A DNA stretch of 64,000 nucleotides, from assembly GCA_910576775.1 (NCBI GenBank), contig CAJTJV010000002.1:124001-188000 (forward strand). Reading direction: 5' to 3'. Below the pieces are notes generated by a model. That model worked only from the letters and a program-made list of their open reading frames with translations. It ran no database searches and was not told the DNA's origin. This document shows, piece by piece, positions 26,128-35,139 of the stretch. The stretch is from an uncultured Muribaculaceae bacterium. GTDB taxonomy: Bacteria; Bacteroidota; Bacteroidia; Bacteroidales; Muribaculaceae. How positions within the stretch are numbered: position 1 is the stretch's first letter; every line of letters starts with the position of its first letter. Both the position numbers and the translations under genes were made by a program.

Positions 26128-26158
26128 TTGTCCGGTCGAAAAAAAAACGCTATCTTTG
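26128..26158 (+). promoter_or_regulatory. dnaG promoter (TTG-N20-TATCTTTG)
   Basis: TTG at 26128-26130, exactly 20 bases, then TATCTTTG at 26151-26158. This is the standard Bacteroidetes sigma-ABfr arrangement. A purine-rich ribosome site (AAAGGAA) follows before ATG 26182. Confidence 0.75.
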
Positions 26159-26181
26159 CCACAAAAGAAAGGAATACGCCA

Positions 26182-28350
26182 ATGCCCCTCATCGACCGTG
26201 AAACAGTACAGAGAATTCTCGATGCCGCCGACATTGTAGAGGTCGTCAGCGATTTTGTAAGCCTTCGCAAGAGTGGAGCCAATTACAAAGGTCTCTGTCC
26301 ATTTCATAACGAGCGGACTCCCTCTTTTTCAGTCAATAAGGCGCGTAATATCTGCAAGTGTTTCAGTTGTGGCAAAGGTGGTTCGCCAGTGAATTTCATC
26401 ATGGAGCACGAGCAGATGACATTCAACGAGGCTCTACGTTATCTCGCCCGCAAATACAATATCGAGATCCAGGAGCGGGAGCTTACCGAACAGGAACGTG
26501 CCGCAGCCTCTCGGAGTGAGGCTCTGATGGCATTGAACGCTTTTGCTCTGAAGCATTTTGAGTCAAACCTGCATGATACCGCCGAGGGGCGTAGTCAGGC
26601 ATTGTCTTATTTACGTCACCGCGGTATTTCCGATGCCATGATAGAGCGCTTTCATTTGGGTTATGCCATCGACAAGGGTACGGATTTGCTTGATGCCGCC
26701 CGACGTGCCGGTTTCAATACCGAATTGATGGTGGAGACTGGCCTTGAAGGTCGCTCCCAGCGCGACGGCAGCCTTTATGACCGTTACCGCGGTCGCGTGA
26801 TATTCCCTATTCATACGCTTTCGGGACGAGTCGTAGGTTTTGGAGCACGTACCATGCGTTCCGACAAGAACATCGCCAAGTATGTCAACTCTCCGGAGTC
26901 TGAGATATATCATAAGAAAAAAGAACTCTACGGAATGCATCAGGCGCGTCACGCCATTGCTCGGGCAGACAAATGCATAATGGTTGAGGGGTATTTCGAT
27001 GTAATATCGATGCATCAGGCTGGAGTTGGTAATGTTGTGGCTTCATCAGGAACATCTCTTACGGAAGAGCAGATACGAGTAATCCGGCGTTTTACCCGCA
27101 ATATGACTCTTATTTATGACGGTGACGCCGCAGGCGTCAAGGCTTCATTACGCGGTATAAAACTGCTATTGTCGGAGGATATGAACGTGAAAGTGCTCGC
27201 TCTACCCCCGGAGGATGATCCCGATACTTTTGCCCGCAGCCGTAGTTCTTCTGAGGTAGAGGCATACTTGTGCGAGAATGAAACCGATATCATAGCCTTT
27301 ATGGCATCGAAGCTTACTTCCGGCATAAAGGCTGATGACCCTATAGGACGAGCTGAGGCCATAAATGAGATTCTCAGGACACTTGCATTTGTTGACGATC
27401 CGATAAAGATGCAGGAATATATATCGATGTGTTCACGTATGCTCGGTTCTCCTGAGGACGTTCTTATGCGGCAACTTAATGTATTTAGAGCTACGCGTTT
27501 CGAGGACCTTGAAAAAGAACATCTGCGTGGATCTGTGTCGCAGGATACTCCCGCGGAATCTATTCCATCCTCAACTCTACATCAAGAAATTTCAGAAACT
27601 CCTGTGGCAGAGCAGCACGATGTCACACTACGTCCCTATGAGCGTCAGTTAGTGCAGTATATAGTCCGGTATGGATTACTTGAAATAGACAATGACAACG
27701 GAGGAGGACGAACGACGGTCTTCGACATGATAGATAGCGCTCTTGAGGGTGACGGTTATGTGTTCTCTTATCCGCCGTTTACCGCTTTGTGTGACGCCTT
27801 CCGCCGCGTCCGTGATAATGAATGGCCTTCTGCCCGCCTCCGTCGCATAGCCGAGATTGATGAAGAATGTGCAGAACGCCTCTCTTCGCGCAGAGCCGAA
27901 ATCCGCAATACAGGAGGCTCCTTACCGGAACTTGAGAAAGCCGAGAAGATGGCTATCGCTGAGACCGAGGCATTCCGTGATGATGCCATACGCGACTTTG
28001 ATGTACGATTCATGCAGAACGCCCTGGTGAATTGTCCTGATGATGATATACGTAATATAGCATCCACGCTGATGATGGAACGCTATGTTTTGTCCCGTAT
28101 TTACAGCCGTCAAGGTACTGTACTCACTGAGAAAGAGCAACTCCGCACACTCGTTCCCAGAGCGGTTAACGAATTGCGGAGTGCGGTTGTTGCGAGTATG
28201 ATACGGAATCTGAATAAATCGCTTGAGTCTTTTCCGGCTGACGACCCTGGTGCAATCGAAATTATGCACCGACTCGCACAGCTTAAAGTTTATCAGTATA
28301 ATCTTGTCAAGGGACTTGGCGAAAGAATAATTCAACCTTTGTCTAAATGA
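26182..28350 (+). CDS. dnaG: DNA primase
   Basis: Makes RNA primers at the replication fork. The N-terminal CHC2 zinc domain has Cys39, His42, Cys60 and Cys63. The RNA-polymerase core follows (YFHLGYA-type helix and GRVVGFGART). The TOPRIM site has EGYFDVISMHQ near 268 and DGDAAG near 312. A variable helicase-binding C-terminal region completes 722 residues. The start at 26182 (MPLIDRETV) is set by the promoter and an AAAGGAA ribosome site just upstream; the longer frame would begin upstream of the promoter. It converges with a lipoprotein gene 3 bases after its stop. Confidence 0.95.
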   Translation: MPLIDRETVQRILDAADIVEVVSDFVSLRKSGANYKGLCPFHNERTPSFSVNKARNICKCFSCGKGGSPVNFIMEHEQMTFNEALRYLARKYNIEIQERELTEQERAAASRSEALMALNAFALKHFESNLHDTAEGRSQALSYLRHRGISDAMIERFHLGYAIDKGTDLLDAARRAGFNTELMVETGLEGRSQRDGSLYDRYRGRVIFPIHTLSGRVVGFGARTMRSDKNIAKYVNSPESEIYHKKKELYGMHQARHAIARADKCIMVEGYFDVISMHQAGVGNVVASSGTSLTEEQIRVIRRFTRNMTLIYDGDAAGVKASLRGIKLLLSEDMNVKVLALPPEDDPDTFARSRSSSEVEAYLCENETDIIAFMASKLTSGIKADDPIGRAEAINEILRTLAFVDDPIKMQEYISMCSRMLGSPEDVLMRQLNVFRATRFEDLEKEHLRGSVSQDTPAESIPSSTLHQEISETPVAEQHDVTLRPYERQLVQYIVRYGLLEIDNDNGGGRTTVFDMIDSALEGDGYVFSYPPFTALCDAFRRVRDNEWPSARLRRIAEIDEECAERLSSRRAEIRNTGGSLPELEKAEKMAIAETEAFRDDAIRDFDVRFMQNALVNCPDDDIRNIASTLMMERYVLSRIYSRQGTVLTEKEQLRTLVPRAVNELRSAVVASMIRNLNKSLESFPADDPGAIEIMHRLAQLKVYQYNLVKGLGERIIQPLSK

Positions 28351-28353
28351 CAA

Positions 28354-28977
28354 TTAGTTGGGGACGCCTACTCGTCGGAAAGTGAGGTCTCTGTCTTCTA
28401 TTTCGCAACTCATCATGTCGCCGTGGTGAACTTTTATATCTTCAATGCGGCGATAGCTGTTAAAGCGGTCGCGAATGGCTGCTGATAGAATAACTCGCCA
28501 ACGGTCGGCTGTGGATGCTGTAATGGAGTCGAGTACTGGACGTTCGACACCTGTGACAAGATTTTCGGAGAAAGAAACACCCGATGGGTCTACATTTACC
28601 TTCATAGATGCCGGGTCGAAGCTCACGAGGAGATCCTCGCCGTCATCGTCGCTTGTATATTGTCCGCTGATAGTAGCTGTTGCTGTGACATTGGTCTGAT
28701 ATGGCACATTCATGTTTTCAACAATACCTGTCACCTCTTGCGAAATTTCCATCACAGCCATAATGTCAATGATGCCTTTGGATTTGTCAGATGCGTCAGG
28801 CGCAAAGTCAATAGTCATAGTTGAGACTGCATCTGAGGCTCCGGGTACATTCTCCATGCGTTCGGGATTTCCTTGCCATGTTCCCGCGAATCTGTCGGTG
28901 TGTGCACAACCGGATATTGCGGCTATGATGCCCAATGTAGCTATCACAGAGAAAAAGCTTGTAGTAGATAGTTTCAT
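28354..28977 (-). CDS. lipoprotein of unknown function
   Basis: I do not recognise a family with confidence. The 207-residue protein has a lipoprotein signal (IIAAISGC, Cys24). DRFAGTWQG right after it is typical of lipocalin-like or DUF-type beta-barrel lipoproteins of this phylum. The rest is predicted beta-rich, ending in EIEDRDLTFRRV. It is probably anchored in the outer membrane and faces the periplasm. It is transcribed toward dnaG, with almost no space left for a terminator. No partner gene is obvious. Confidence 0.75.
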   Translation of the reverse strand: MKLSTTSFFSVIATLGIIAAISGCAHTDRFAGTWQGNPERMENVPGASDAVSTMTIDFAPDASDKSKGIIDIMAVMEISQEVTGIVENMNVPYQTNVTATATISGQYTSDDDGEDLLVSFDPASMKVNVDPSGVSFSENLVTGVERPVLDSITASTADRWRVILSAAIRDRFNSYRRIEDIKVHHGDMMSCEIEDRDLTFRRVGVPN

Positions 28978-29055
28978 AATCCTTTAGTTAAGACTTATGA
29001 AAACTAAACAGATAAAACTCTTGAAAGTTCGGACAATTTAGCAATAATAACGAAT

Positions 29056-29790
29056 TTAAGCGGGGAGCTGGTTTTCGGGTAGTGCTGATGCTATTGCGTC
29101 CGCAGACCGTTCCATAAGTTCTGCCAATTCATGCTTTCCTTCCTTGGCGGGGTTTATTGGTTCATGGATCGTTATGTTGATTCTGCCCGGGCGGGGAAGC
29201 ATTTTTCCTCTTGGGAGGACGTTGAATGCTCCATCGATGGTGACGGGAACCACAGGTAGACCAAACTCTACAGCGAGGGTAAATGCGCCGCGGCGGAATG
29301 AATGCATATGTCCATCGCGAGTACGAGAACCTTCAGGGAATACCACAACAGAAAGACCTCCTGCAAGGCGTTTTTCAGCAGTCTCCATGGTGGTTCTGAC
29401 GGCTGACGGGGTGGAATTGTCTACATAGATATGTCCTGACACCCGGCAGGCGTATCCTACAAGAGGAATCTTTTCGAGTGCTTTTTTCATCATCCACCGG
29501 AAATTGTGTCCGAGATAGCCGTATATAGTAAATATATCGAAGGCTCCCTGATGATTAGCGACAAATACGTATGATGTTTTTTTGTTTATATTGCATGAGC
29601 CTCTGACAGATACGCGTATCAAACACATGATGCAGAAAATTCGTGCCCAAACATGTCCAGGCCAGTAGCCCATAGTACGGCTAAAGCCAATTGAGCTACC
29701 AATAATGGTGGCTAGTGCCGCTACTATAGTTACTACAAGCAAGACAGGGATTGCAATGAGGAATTGATAAATGCGGTAGAGTATAATCAT
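29056..29790 (-). CDS. plsC: 1-acyl-sn-glycerol-3-phosphate acyltransferase (PlsC-like)
   Basis: Membrane-bound acyltransferase that makes phosphatidic acid from lysophosphatidic acid. The N-terminal hydrophobic hairpin is followed by the catalytic HX4D box (ANHQGAFDIF), the acceptor motif FPEGSRTRDG and the VVPVTIDGAF motif. The protein has 244 residues from ATG 29790 (MIILYRIYQF). The longer frame starting at 29847 would include the TAATTTTG promoter box at 29821-29828, so I reject it. It lies 62 bases after the AI-2E-type permease gene, with its own promoter in between. Substrate specificity (glycerophosphate or another lysolipid) is not shown. Confidence 0.88.
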   Translation of the reverse strand: MIILYRIYQFLIAIPVLLVVTIVAALATIIGSSIGFSRTMGYWPGHVWARIFCIMCLIRVSVRGSCNINKKTSYVFVANHQGAFDIFTIYGYLGHNFRWMMKKALEKIPLVGYACRVSGHIYVDNSTPSAVRTTMETAEKRLAGGLSVVVFPEGSRTRDGHMHSFRRGAFTLAVEFGLPVVPVTIDGAFNVLPRGKMLPRPGRINITIHEPINPAKEGKHELAELMERSADAIASALPENQLPA

Positions 29791-29820
29791 GGAGTAGTTT
29801 GTTTTCGTGATAATTTGATG

Positions 29821-29828
29821 CAAAATTA
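29821..29828 (-). promoter_or_regulatory. -7 box (TAATTTTG) for plsC
   Basis: The minus strand reads TAATTTTG here, 31 bases before the chosen ATG. The -33 element is not clear (a TTTG sits 12 bases upstream instead of about 20). Confidence 0.5.
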
Positions 29829-29852
29829 ACGTATTTCTGACAAACATAAGTG

Positions 29853-31025
29853 TTAGTTGTCGGAATCTTCATGTATCTCGAGAATATTCTTCAATACCTG
29901 TGCGTCCTTTTCTTTATCAGCCTTACTTTCGCCATCTTCCCGGTTGATGATATAACTATTGTAATATGCCAGCAGGAGTGTTGTCAACGGAAGAGCGATT
30001 ATAAGTCCGATAAATCCGAAAAGAGTACCCCATATTGACAATGACAACAAAATGATTGCCGGATTGAGCCCCATAGCCTTCCCCATGATTTTCGGGGTAA
30101 GAAATAAATCCTGAATGCATTGTACGATAATGTATACAGCCATTGATGCCAGCCAGATATTCCAAAAATTGACATTAGAATCCACTGAATATACAAGGCA
30201 CAAAAGGGTAGTGGGTATCAGAGAGATAAGCTGTAGATACGGTACCATATTCAGTAGACCGATGAAAAGTCCCAGAACAATAGCAAGCGGGAGATCGATA
30301 ATGGAGAACCCTATGCAGAAAAGGATGCCTACAGTGAATGCGATTAGAGCCTGTCCACGGAAATAGTGGTTCATTGATTCTTTAATGTCATGAAGGATAC
30401 GTCCTGTTGTATTTCTGTATTTTGGCGGCACGAGGCGTCGGAATCCAGTGAGCAATTTTTCATAATCAAGCATGATGAACACTACATACAGCAGCACGAG
30501 GAACCAGCTGAAAATATCCACAACGATACTGTAACTGCCTGCAATGACAGATCCTGCAGTTTCCATTATTGATCGGATATCCTGACTCGTTAATTCTCCT
30601 GCGATCTTGTTAAAATCGATGTACCCCTTGATATAATCATGAATATACGGCGGAATTAAAGGTATTTCGCTGCCTTTGTCAGCGTAGTTTTTGACAAGGG
30701 CAGCTACTTGATGCATTTCTTCATATACGGATGGTATGACAAAGATGCAGACGGCACAAAGCAGCAGCCCGGTCTCGAAAAGTGTCATAAGGATTGGTAG
30801 CCAGCGTGTCTTTACACGTAGAAGGCGTTTGTTGTACTGTACGAAAGGTTCAAGCATATAGGCGATAAGCCAAGCTACAAGAAAAGGCAAAAGAACTCCT
30901 TTGAGTGTTTTTATAAGCCATAATGCAGCCGCGAAAATAAACAGACCTATAAGTAGACGTATAACTCTGTCGAAAGTATATGGACGGGTGAAAAAACGGT
31001 TCTGAGAATTCGCGGGAGGTGTCAT
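29853..31025 (-). CDS. AI-2E family (PerM-type) membrane transporter
   Basis: Polytopic membrane protein of 390 residues with about eight membrane segments in the AI-2E transporter layout. An N-terminal pair includes LLPFLVAWLIAYMLEPFV. A long extracytoplasmic stretch is followed by VFSIIDLPLAI-like helices, the conserved GLLNMVPYLQLISLIPT, and PKIMGKAMGLNPAIILLSL near the C-terminus. Family members export varied small molecules or act as Na+/H+ antiporters, so the AI-2 name says little about the substrate. A hydrophilic Lys/Glu-rich tail ends the protein. Its promoter overlaps the one for the divergent MFS gene. Confidence 0.85.
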   Translation of the reverse strand: MTPPANSQNRFFTRPYTFDRVIRLLIGLFIFAAALWLIKTLKGVLLPFLVAWLIAYMLEPFVQYNKRLLRVKTRWLPILMTLFETGLLLCAVCIFVIPSVYEEMHQVAALVKNYADKGSEIPLIPPYIHDYIKGYIDFNKIAGELTSQDIRSIMETAGSVIAGSYSIVVDIFSWFLVLLYVVFIMLDYEKLLTGFRRLVPPKYRNTTGRILHDIKESMNHYFRGQALIAFTVGILFCIGFSIIDLPLAIVLGLFIGLLNMVPYLQLISLIPTTLLCLVYSVDSNVNFWNIWLASMAVYIIVQCIQDLFLTPKIMGKAMGLNPAIILLSLSIWGTLFGFIGLIIALPLTTLLLAYYNSYIINREDGESKADKEKDAQVLKNILEIHEDSDN

Positions 31026-31050
31026 ATAATTATATCAAATGATTGTTCTG

Positions 31051-31083
31051 TTTGGCAAAGTTAACAATAAATTCGTACATTTG
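31051..31083 (+). promoter_or_regulatory. MFS promoter (TTTG-N21-TACATTTG)
   Basis: TTTG at 31051-31054 and TACATTTG at 31076-31083 match the Bacteroidetes pattern with 21 bases between. The -7 box is 77 bases before ATG 31161. Confidence 0.7.
31056..31063 (-). promoter_or_regulatory. -7 box (TAACTTTG) for the AI-2E-type gene
   Basis: On the minus strand TAACTTTG lies 30 bases before the start at 31025. It falls inside the spacer of the rightward promoter, so RNA polymerase could occupy only one at a time. Confidence 0.55.
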
Positions 31084-31160
31084 TGGCAGAAATTATTGAA
31101 TTGATGGATAATCACGGAAAAAGTAAATAAGAATAATAGTATAAACCATTTTTTGAAACA

Positions 31161-32594
31161 ATGACAGAAACAATTAAAAAGACCCTTCGAGATCATGCAT
31201 GGGCGCGTTGGCTTGCACTTGTACTTGTGGCGTCCATGATGTTCTTTGCATACATGTTTGTCGACGTGATGTCGCCGCTCCAGTCCTTGGTCGAAAGCCA
31301 GTTGGGATGGTCGCCATCCGCATTCGGCTATTATGCCGGAGCCGAGTATATTCTTAATGTATTCGGTTTTCTGATTATTGCCGGTATAATACTGGACAAG
31401 ATGGGAATACGCTTTACGGGTGTGTTGTCTGCATCGGTTATGTTCGTAGGTGCGGTCATAAAGCTTTACGCAATCAGTGATTATTTTGCAGGCAGTTCAC
31501 TTGACATCTGGCTCAGTAGCTGGTGGGTTGATATGCCAGGTAGTGCCAAGTTGGCCGCTTTCGGTTTCATGATTTTTGGTTGTGGCTGCGAGATGGCCGG
31601 TATTACAGTTTCCAAAACGCTAGCCAAGTGGTTTGAAGGCCATGAAATGGCTCTTGCAATGGGGCTCGAGATGGCTCTTGCCCGTGTAGGCGTATGGGCT
31701 ATCTTTACAGTATCTCCGCGCCTCGTCAATGCATTTGGCGGTTCTACGGTAGTCACTCCAGTGGCTTTCTGTACCCTTTTGCTCCTTATCGGTCTTATCA
31801 GCTATATTGTGTTTACCTTTATGGATACGCGACTTGACCATGAAATGGCGTCCGAAAAGGCTTTCGGTAGCGAAGAAGACGAGGAATTCAAGGTTGGTGA
31901 TGTGGGTAAGATTCTTTCGAGCAAGCTTTTCTGGGTAATTGCAATGCTTTGTGTCTTATATTATTCGGCAATATTCCCGTTCCAGCGTTTTGCCACCAAT
32001 ATGCTTCAGTGCAATCTTGACATGTCGGAGCAGCAGGCAGCCGATATATTCCGCTGGTTTCCTATAGGAGCTGCCGCGTTGACACCTTTCCTCGGTTATT
32101 TCCTTGATAAGTGTGGTAGAGGTGCCTCAATACTGATTGCAGGTGCCATACTGATGATTATCTGTCATCTCACTTTCGCGCTTGTCCTTCCATCTTATCC
32201 TCAGACATGGATAGCATTCAGTGCCATTATAGTACTTGGCATTTCGTTTTCACTCGTTCCCGCGGCTCTTTGGCCGTCTGTTCCCAAGATTATGGAAGCC
32301 CGCTATCTCGGGTCGGCATATTCTCTTATCTTCTGGGTTCAGAATATCGGATTGTCTCTTTTCCCGATCCTTATCGGTAATGTGCTTGTGTGGTCGAATC
32401 CAGGAGTCGATGATCCTACCAAATACAATTATACTGTTCCGATGCTTTTGTTTGCTTCTCTCGGTGTGCTTGCACTTATATTCGGTATATGGTTGCTAAT
32501 ACTTAATAAGAAGCATGGTTACGGTCTCGAAGAGCCTAACATTAAACCCAATGTCAAAGCAGAGATAGCTGAGACTCTTTCCGCAGAAGAATAA
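31161..32594 (+). CDS. MFS transporter (possibly MFSD1-like)
   Basis: Twelve-segment major facilitator protein of 477 residues. The A-type motif between segments 2 and 3 is GIILDKMGIRFTG. A longer central loop near 215-240 is rich in Asp and Glu (GSEEDEEFK). The stretch KTLAKWFEGHEMALAMGLEMALARVG resembles the fourth-fifth segment region of MFSD1-like and oxalate/formate-type MFS permeases (given as one region, 26 positions described by its ends KTLAKWFEG and LEMALARVG). A hydrophilic tail ends the protein. Substrate unknown; a small organic acid or a peptide is possible. It has its own promoter and shares a strong terminator with the converging hydrolase gene. Confidence 0.8.
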   Translation: MTETIKKTLRDHAWARWLALVLVASMMFFAYMFVDVMSPLQSLVESQLGWSPSAFGYYAGAEYILNVFGFLIIAGIILDKMGIRFTGVLSASVMFVGAVIKLYAISDYFAGSSLDIWLSSWWVDMPGSAKLAAFGFMIFGCGCEMAGITVSKTLAKWFEGHEMALAMGLEMALARVGVWAIFTVSPRLVNAFGGSTVVTPVAFCTLLLLIGLISYIVFTFMDTRLDHEMASEKAFGSEEDEEFKVGDVGKILSSKLFWVIAMLCVLYYSAIFPFQRFATNMLQCNLDMSEQQAADIFRWFPIGAAALTPFLGYFLDKCGRGASILIAGAILMIICHLTFALVLPSYPQTWIAFSAIIVLGISFSLVPAALWPSVPKIMEARYLGSAYSLIFWVQNIGLSLFPILIGNVLVWSNPGVDDPTKYNYTVPMLLFASLGVLALIFGIWLLILNKKHGYGLEEPNIKPNVKAEIAETLSAEE

Positions 32595-32606
32595 ATTTGT
32601 TACAAT

Positions 32607-32652
32607 ATAAAACACTCGCCATGCATTAAGGATTGTGTGGCGAGTGTTTTAT
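32607..32652. terminator. strong bidirectional terminator
   Basis: A perfect 15-bp stem, ATAAAACACTCGCCA (32607-32621) with its complement at 32638-32652, around a 16-base loop. A/T-rich arms give a U-run on both strands. It sits between the ends of the MFS gene and the metallo-hydrolase gene. Confidence 0.88.
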
Positions 32653-33300
32653 TTATCTGAGAAAATTATTATATGTTTTCTCAAAACCGATATTTGTGGA
32701 CATGTCGTGGCCGGGAAGAACCAGTGTCGAATCCGGCAATGTCAACAATTTTTCTTTGACAGAATTGACAAGAGTAGAGTAGTTGCCTCCCGGTAAATCT
32801 GTTCTGCCGATTGAGCCTCTGAACAACGCATCTCCTGCAATTAAAAAGTTAGAGTCGGCGCAATATAATGCTATGCCGCCCGGGGAATGTCCGGGTATGT
32901 GTAGCGCGGTTATGTGGTGTTTTCCGAGAGTAATGATATCGCCGTCTTTTATTGGTATATCGATTGTTACTGCGTGCGGATTGTGCGCCGATATGCTGAA
33001 CATTCTGGCCTGAGACTGAACGTTCTCTCCCAGGAAGGCATCATCTGTATGTGCGTAAATCTTTACTCCGTATTTATTCCGAACATAATTGTCGCCGAGA
33101 CAATGATCTATGTGCAGATGGGTATTTATAATCTGTGTAAGATTAAGTTTTCTTTCGGTTATGAATCTGTCGAAACGCTGATTCTCGGCTTCTGTGTTCA
33201 TCCCCGGGTCAACTACAATGGCATCAAGAGTTTCGGGATCATATATTATGTAAGTATTGACTCCAAACGGACCTAATGTAAATTGTTTTATTTCGAGCAT
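32653..33300 (-). CDS. metallo-beta-lactamase fold hydrolase (glyoxalase II-like)
   Basis: Cytoplasmic metallo-hydrolase of 215 residues. The metal motif is NTHLHIDHCLGD (His61, His63, Asp65, His66), with further ligands in IPGHSPGG and AGDALFRGSIGRTDLPGG and the final LPGHD. The layout matches the YcbL/glyoxalase II-like group, which hydrolyses thioesters or related bonds. No signal peptide is present. The start overlaps the end of rsmG by 13 bases, so the two are co-transcribed from the promoter before rsmG. Natural substrate unknown. Confidence 0.88.
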   Translation of the reverse strand: MLEIKQFTLGPFGVNTYIIYDPETLDAIVVDPGMNTEAENQRFDRFITERKLNLTQIINTHLHIDHCLGDNYVRNKYGVKIYAHTDDAFLGENVQSQARMFSISAHNPHAVTIDIPIKDGDIITLGKHHITALHIPGHSPGGIALYCADSNFLIAGDALFRGSIGRTDLPGGNYSTLVNSVKEKLLTLPDSTLVLPGHDMSTNIGFEKTYNNFLR

Positions 33301-33965
33301 GTTTTTTTGTTTTTTGCGAATGGAACGTAAACAATTTTTTTTGTCCGGAAGAAATCTTCGGAAAAGAAATCGGAGATTTCGATTTCCATGGTTGCCTTTG
33401 GAGTCGCATCAATCTCGTCTCTGAGGTCGCCTCCTTTAAGACATACGAGCCCCGGGGAATAACGATTGTACAAATCAGTTTTATTTATGATGTTGTGAGA
33501 AGCTGCCTTTACTAGAGCCGGCAAGCTCATAACAGCCCTGCTTACCACATAGTCGAAATGTTGGTGGCATTCTCCAGAATCTCCATGCTGAAAAGTGATA
33601 TTGGAGAGTCTGAGCGATTTGGCAATCTCGGTTGCTACAAGTACTTTCTTTCCAATACGATCAATCAAGTGAAAATGGCATTGGGGGTACATTATTGCAA
33701 GAGGAATGCCCGGAAAGCCTCCGCCACAACCAAGATCAAGCAACTTTGTACCTTCGGACAAAGAGCCGAGAAACTTGGCAATGGCAAGTGAATGAAGGAC
33801 ATGCCGCTCGTACAGATTGTCGGTGTCGTTTCTCGAGATCACATTAATTTTTGCATTCCATTCAGAATAAAGATTGTGTAAAATACTAAAAGCTTCTGTC
33901 TGTTCTTCTGAAAGATCGGGAAAGTATTTTGTTATTATGCTAATGTTTTCTGTCTGAGTATTCAT
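33288..33965 (-). CDS. rsmG: 16S rRNA (guanine527-N7)-methyltransferase
   Basis: Methylates G527 in the 530 loop of 16S rRNA using S-adenosylmethionine. The SAM-binding motif is LLDLGCGGGFPGIPLAI, preceded by the family signature NVISRNDTDNLYERHVLHS (read as NVISRND and YERHVLHS). DYVVSRAV and the LKGG motif near the C-terminus are also present. The length of 225 is normal. It is the first gene of a two-gene unit with the metallo-hydrolase. In many bacteria this gene lies by mnmG or parA; here it does not. Confidence 0.93.
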   Translation of the reverse strand: MNTQTENISIITKYFPDLSEEQTEAFSILHNLYSEWNAKINVISRNDTDNLYERHVLHSLAIAKFLGSLSEGTKLLDLGCGGGFPGIPLAIMYPQCHFHLIDRIGKKVLVATEIAKSLRLSNITFQHGDSGECHQHFDYVVSRAVMSLPALVKAASHNIINKTDLYNRYSPGLVCLKGGDLRDEIDATPKATMEIEISDFFSEDFFRTKKIVYVPFAKNKKTCSK

Positions 33966-34016
33966 TCCAAAGGGGAACTTTTGTGCGTATTTTATGTTAT
34001 GAATATTAAGTTAATG

Positions 34017-34024
34017 CAAAAATA
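34017..34024 (-). promoter_or_regulatory. -7 box (TATTTTTG) for rsmG
   Basis: The minus strand reads TATTTTTG, 51 bases before the rsmG start. No -33 TTTG is seen at about 20 bases. Confidence 0.45.
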
Positions 34025-34133
34025 CGACAGAAAGTTCAATATTCAGCATTATTATGCCAATAATCCAAATAAAAATGCGTACTTTGCATCAGATTAAGTA
34101 TAGCTAACGTAAAACAGATTTTAAATATAGATA

Positions 34134-34967
34134 ATGATTGAGATAGGAAAGTATCAGGAACTTGAAATCAGACGTTTTGTCGAATTTGGCGCCTATCTGG
34201 CTGTTCCCGGTGAGCGGGAGGAAGTGCTGATGCCTGCGCGATATCTTACAAAAGAAGATGTTGATGGCGCAAAAATCAAGGTATTTGTATATAAGGATTC
34301 GGAAGACAGACCTGTCGCAACAAGAGAAAAACCATATGCTATTGTGGGGCAGTTTGCGTATCTTGAAGTGAAAGCAGTCAACGATACCGGAGCATTTCTT
34401 GATTGGGGATTGCAGAAAGATCTCCTTGTGCCCTATAGCGAACAAAAGGTGAGGATGCGACGAGGCGGTATATATCTGGTTTATATCTATCTTGATCAGA
34501 CGAGTGGACGGGTAGTGGCTTCGGCTAAAATTGACAAATTTCTTGGAAACGTATATCCGGAATATACACCCGGACAAGCAGTAGAGGCTCTTGTGATAGA
34601 GCATACCGAAATCGGATATAAAGTTATTGTAGATAATATGCATCGGGGAATGATATATGCAAATGAAATTTTCCGTCCTATTGAGTTGGAAGAGAATATC
34701 CGGGCATACGTAAAACGTGTGCGCGAAGATGGGAAAATCGATCTTACTCTGAATGATAAGGCAGAGAAACGTACAGCTGTATTGGCAGAGAAGATTCTTG
34801 CGTATCTCATGGAGGAAAACACAGTTCCACTTTCAGATAAAATGCCGCCGGAGCATGTTGAAATGTTGTTTGAATCGAGCAAAAAAGATTTTAAGAAGGC
34901 TGTCGGACTCTTATATAAGGAGCACAAAATAGCTATGACGGAAGATGGTAGGATAGTGAAAGTGTAA
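34134..34967 (+). CDS. CvfB-like S1 RNA-binding protein
   Basis: Protein of 277 residues with tandem S1-type OB folds and a C-terminal winged helix, the layout of CvfB/YitL. Signs include YLAVPGEREEVLMPARYL in the first fold (read as YLAVPG and VLMPARYL), then NDTGAFLDWGLQKDLLVPYSEQ, a strong S1 pattern, as its core VNDTGAFLDWGL shows. A third S1-like unit has GYKVIVDNMHRGMIY, and the tail SSKKDFKKAVGLLYKEHKI is the winged-helix end. The family binds RNA and affects virulence gene expression in Staphylococcus; the targets here are unknown. It lies upstream of the Bat operon, with its own leader region. Confidence 0.85.
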   Translation: MIEIGKYQELEIRRFVEFGAYLAVPGEREEVLMPARYLTKEDVDGAKIKVFVYKDSEDRPVATREKPYAIVGQFAYLEVKAVNDTGAFLDWGLQKDLLVPYSEQKVRMRRGGIYLVYIYLDQTSGRVVASAKIDKFLGNVYPEYTPGQAVEALVIEHTEIGYKVIVDNMHRGMIYANEIFRPIELEENIRAYVKRVREDGKIDLTLNDKAEKRTAVLAEKILAYLMEENTVPLSDKMPPEHVEMLFESSKKDFKKAVGLLYKEHKIAMTEDGRIVKV

Positions 34968-35048
34968 AAATAATTAAAAGTTTGGACTGATAAAGACTTA
35001 ATAGTTAAAATTAACATTCAAATAATCTCCCTTGAGTGTTATAAGTAG

Positions 35049-35056
35049 TAACTTTG
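35049..35056 (+). promoter_or_regulatory. -7 box (TAACTTTG) for the Bat operon
   Basis: TAACTTTG matches TAnnTTTG and gives a leader of about 77 bases before moxR. The upstream TTG is at 14 bases, shorter than usual, so the -33 part is uncertain. Confidence 0.5.
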
Positions 35057-35139
35057 TATGACAAAGGGTGGTTTGCTGCTATAATTGAAGCCGCTGCTCC
35101 AAAAATGATAACAAATATAAGAAATATAAGCACACAACT

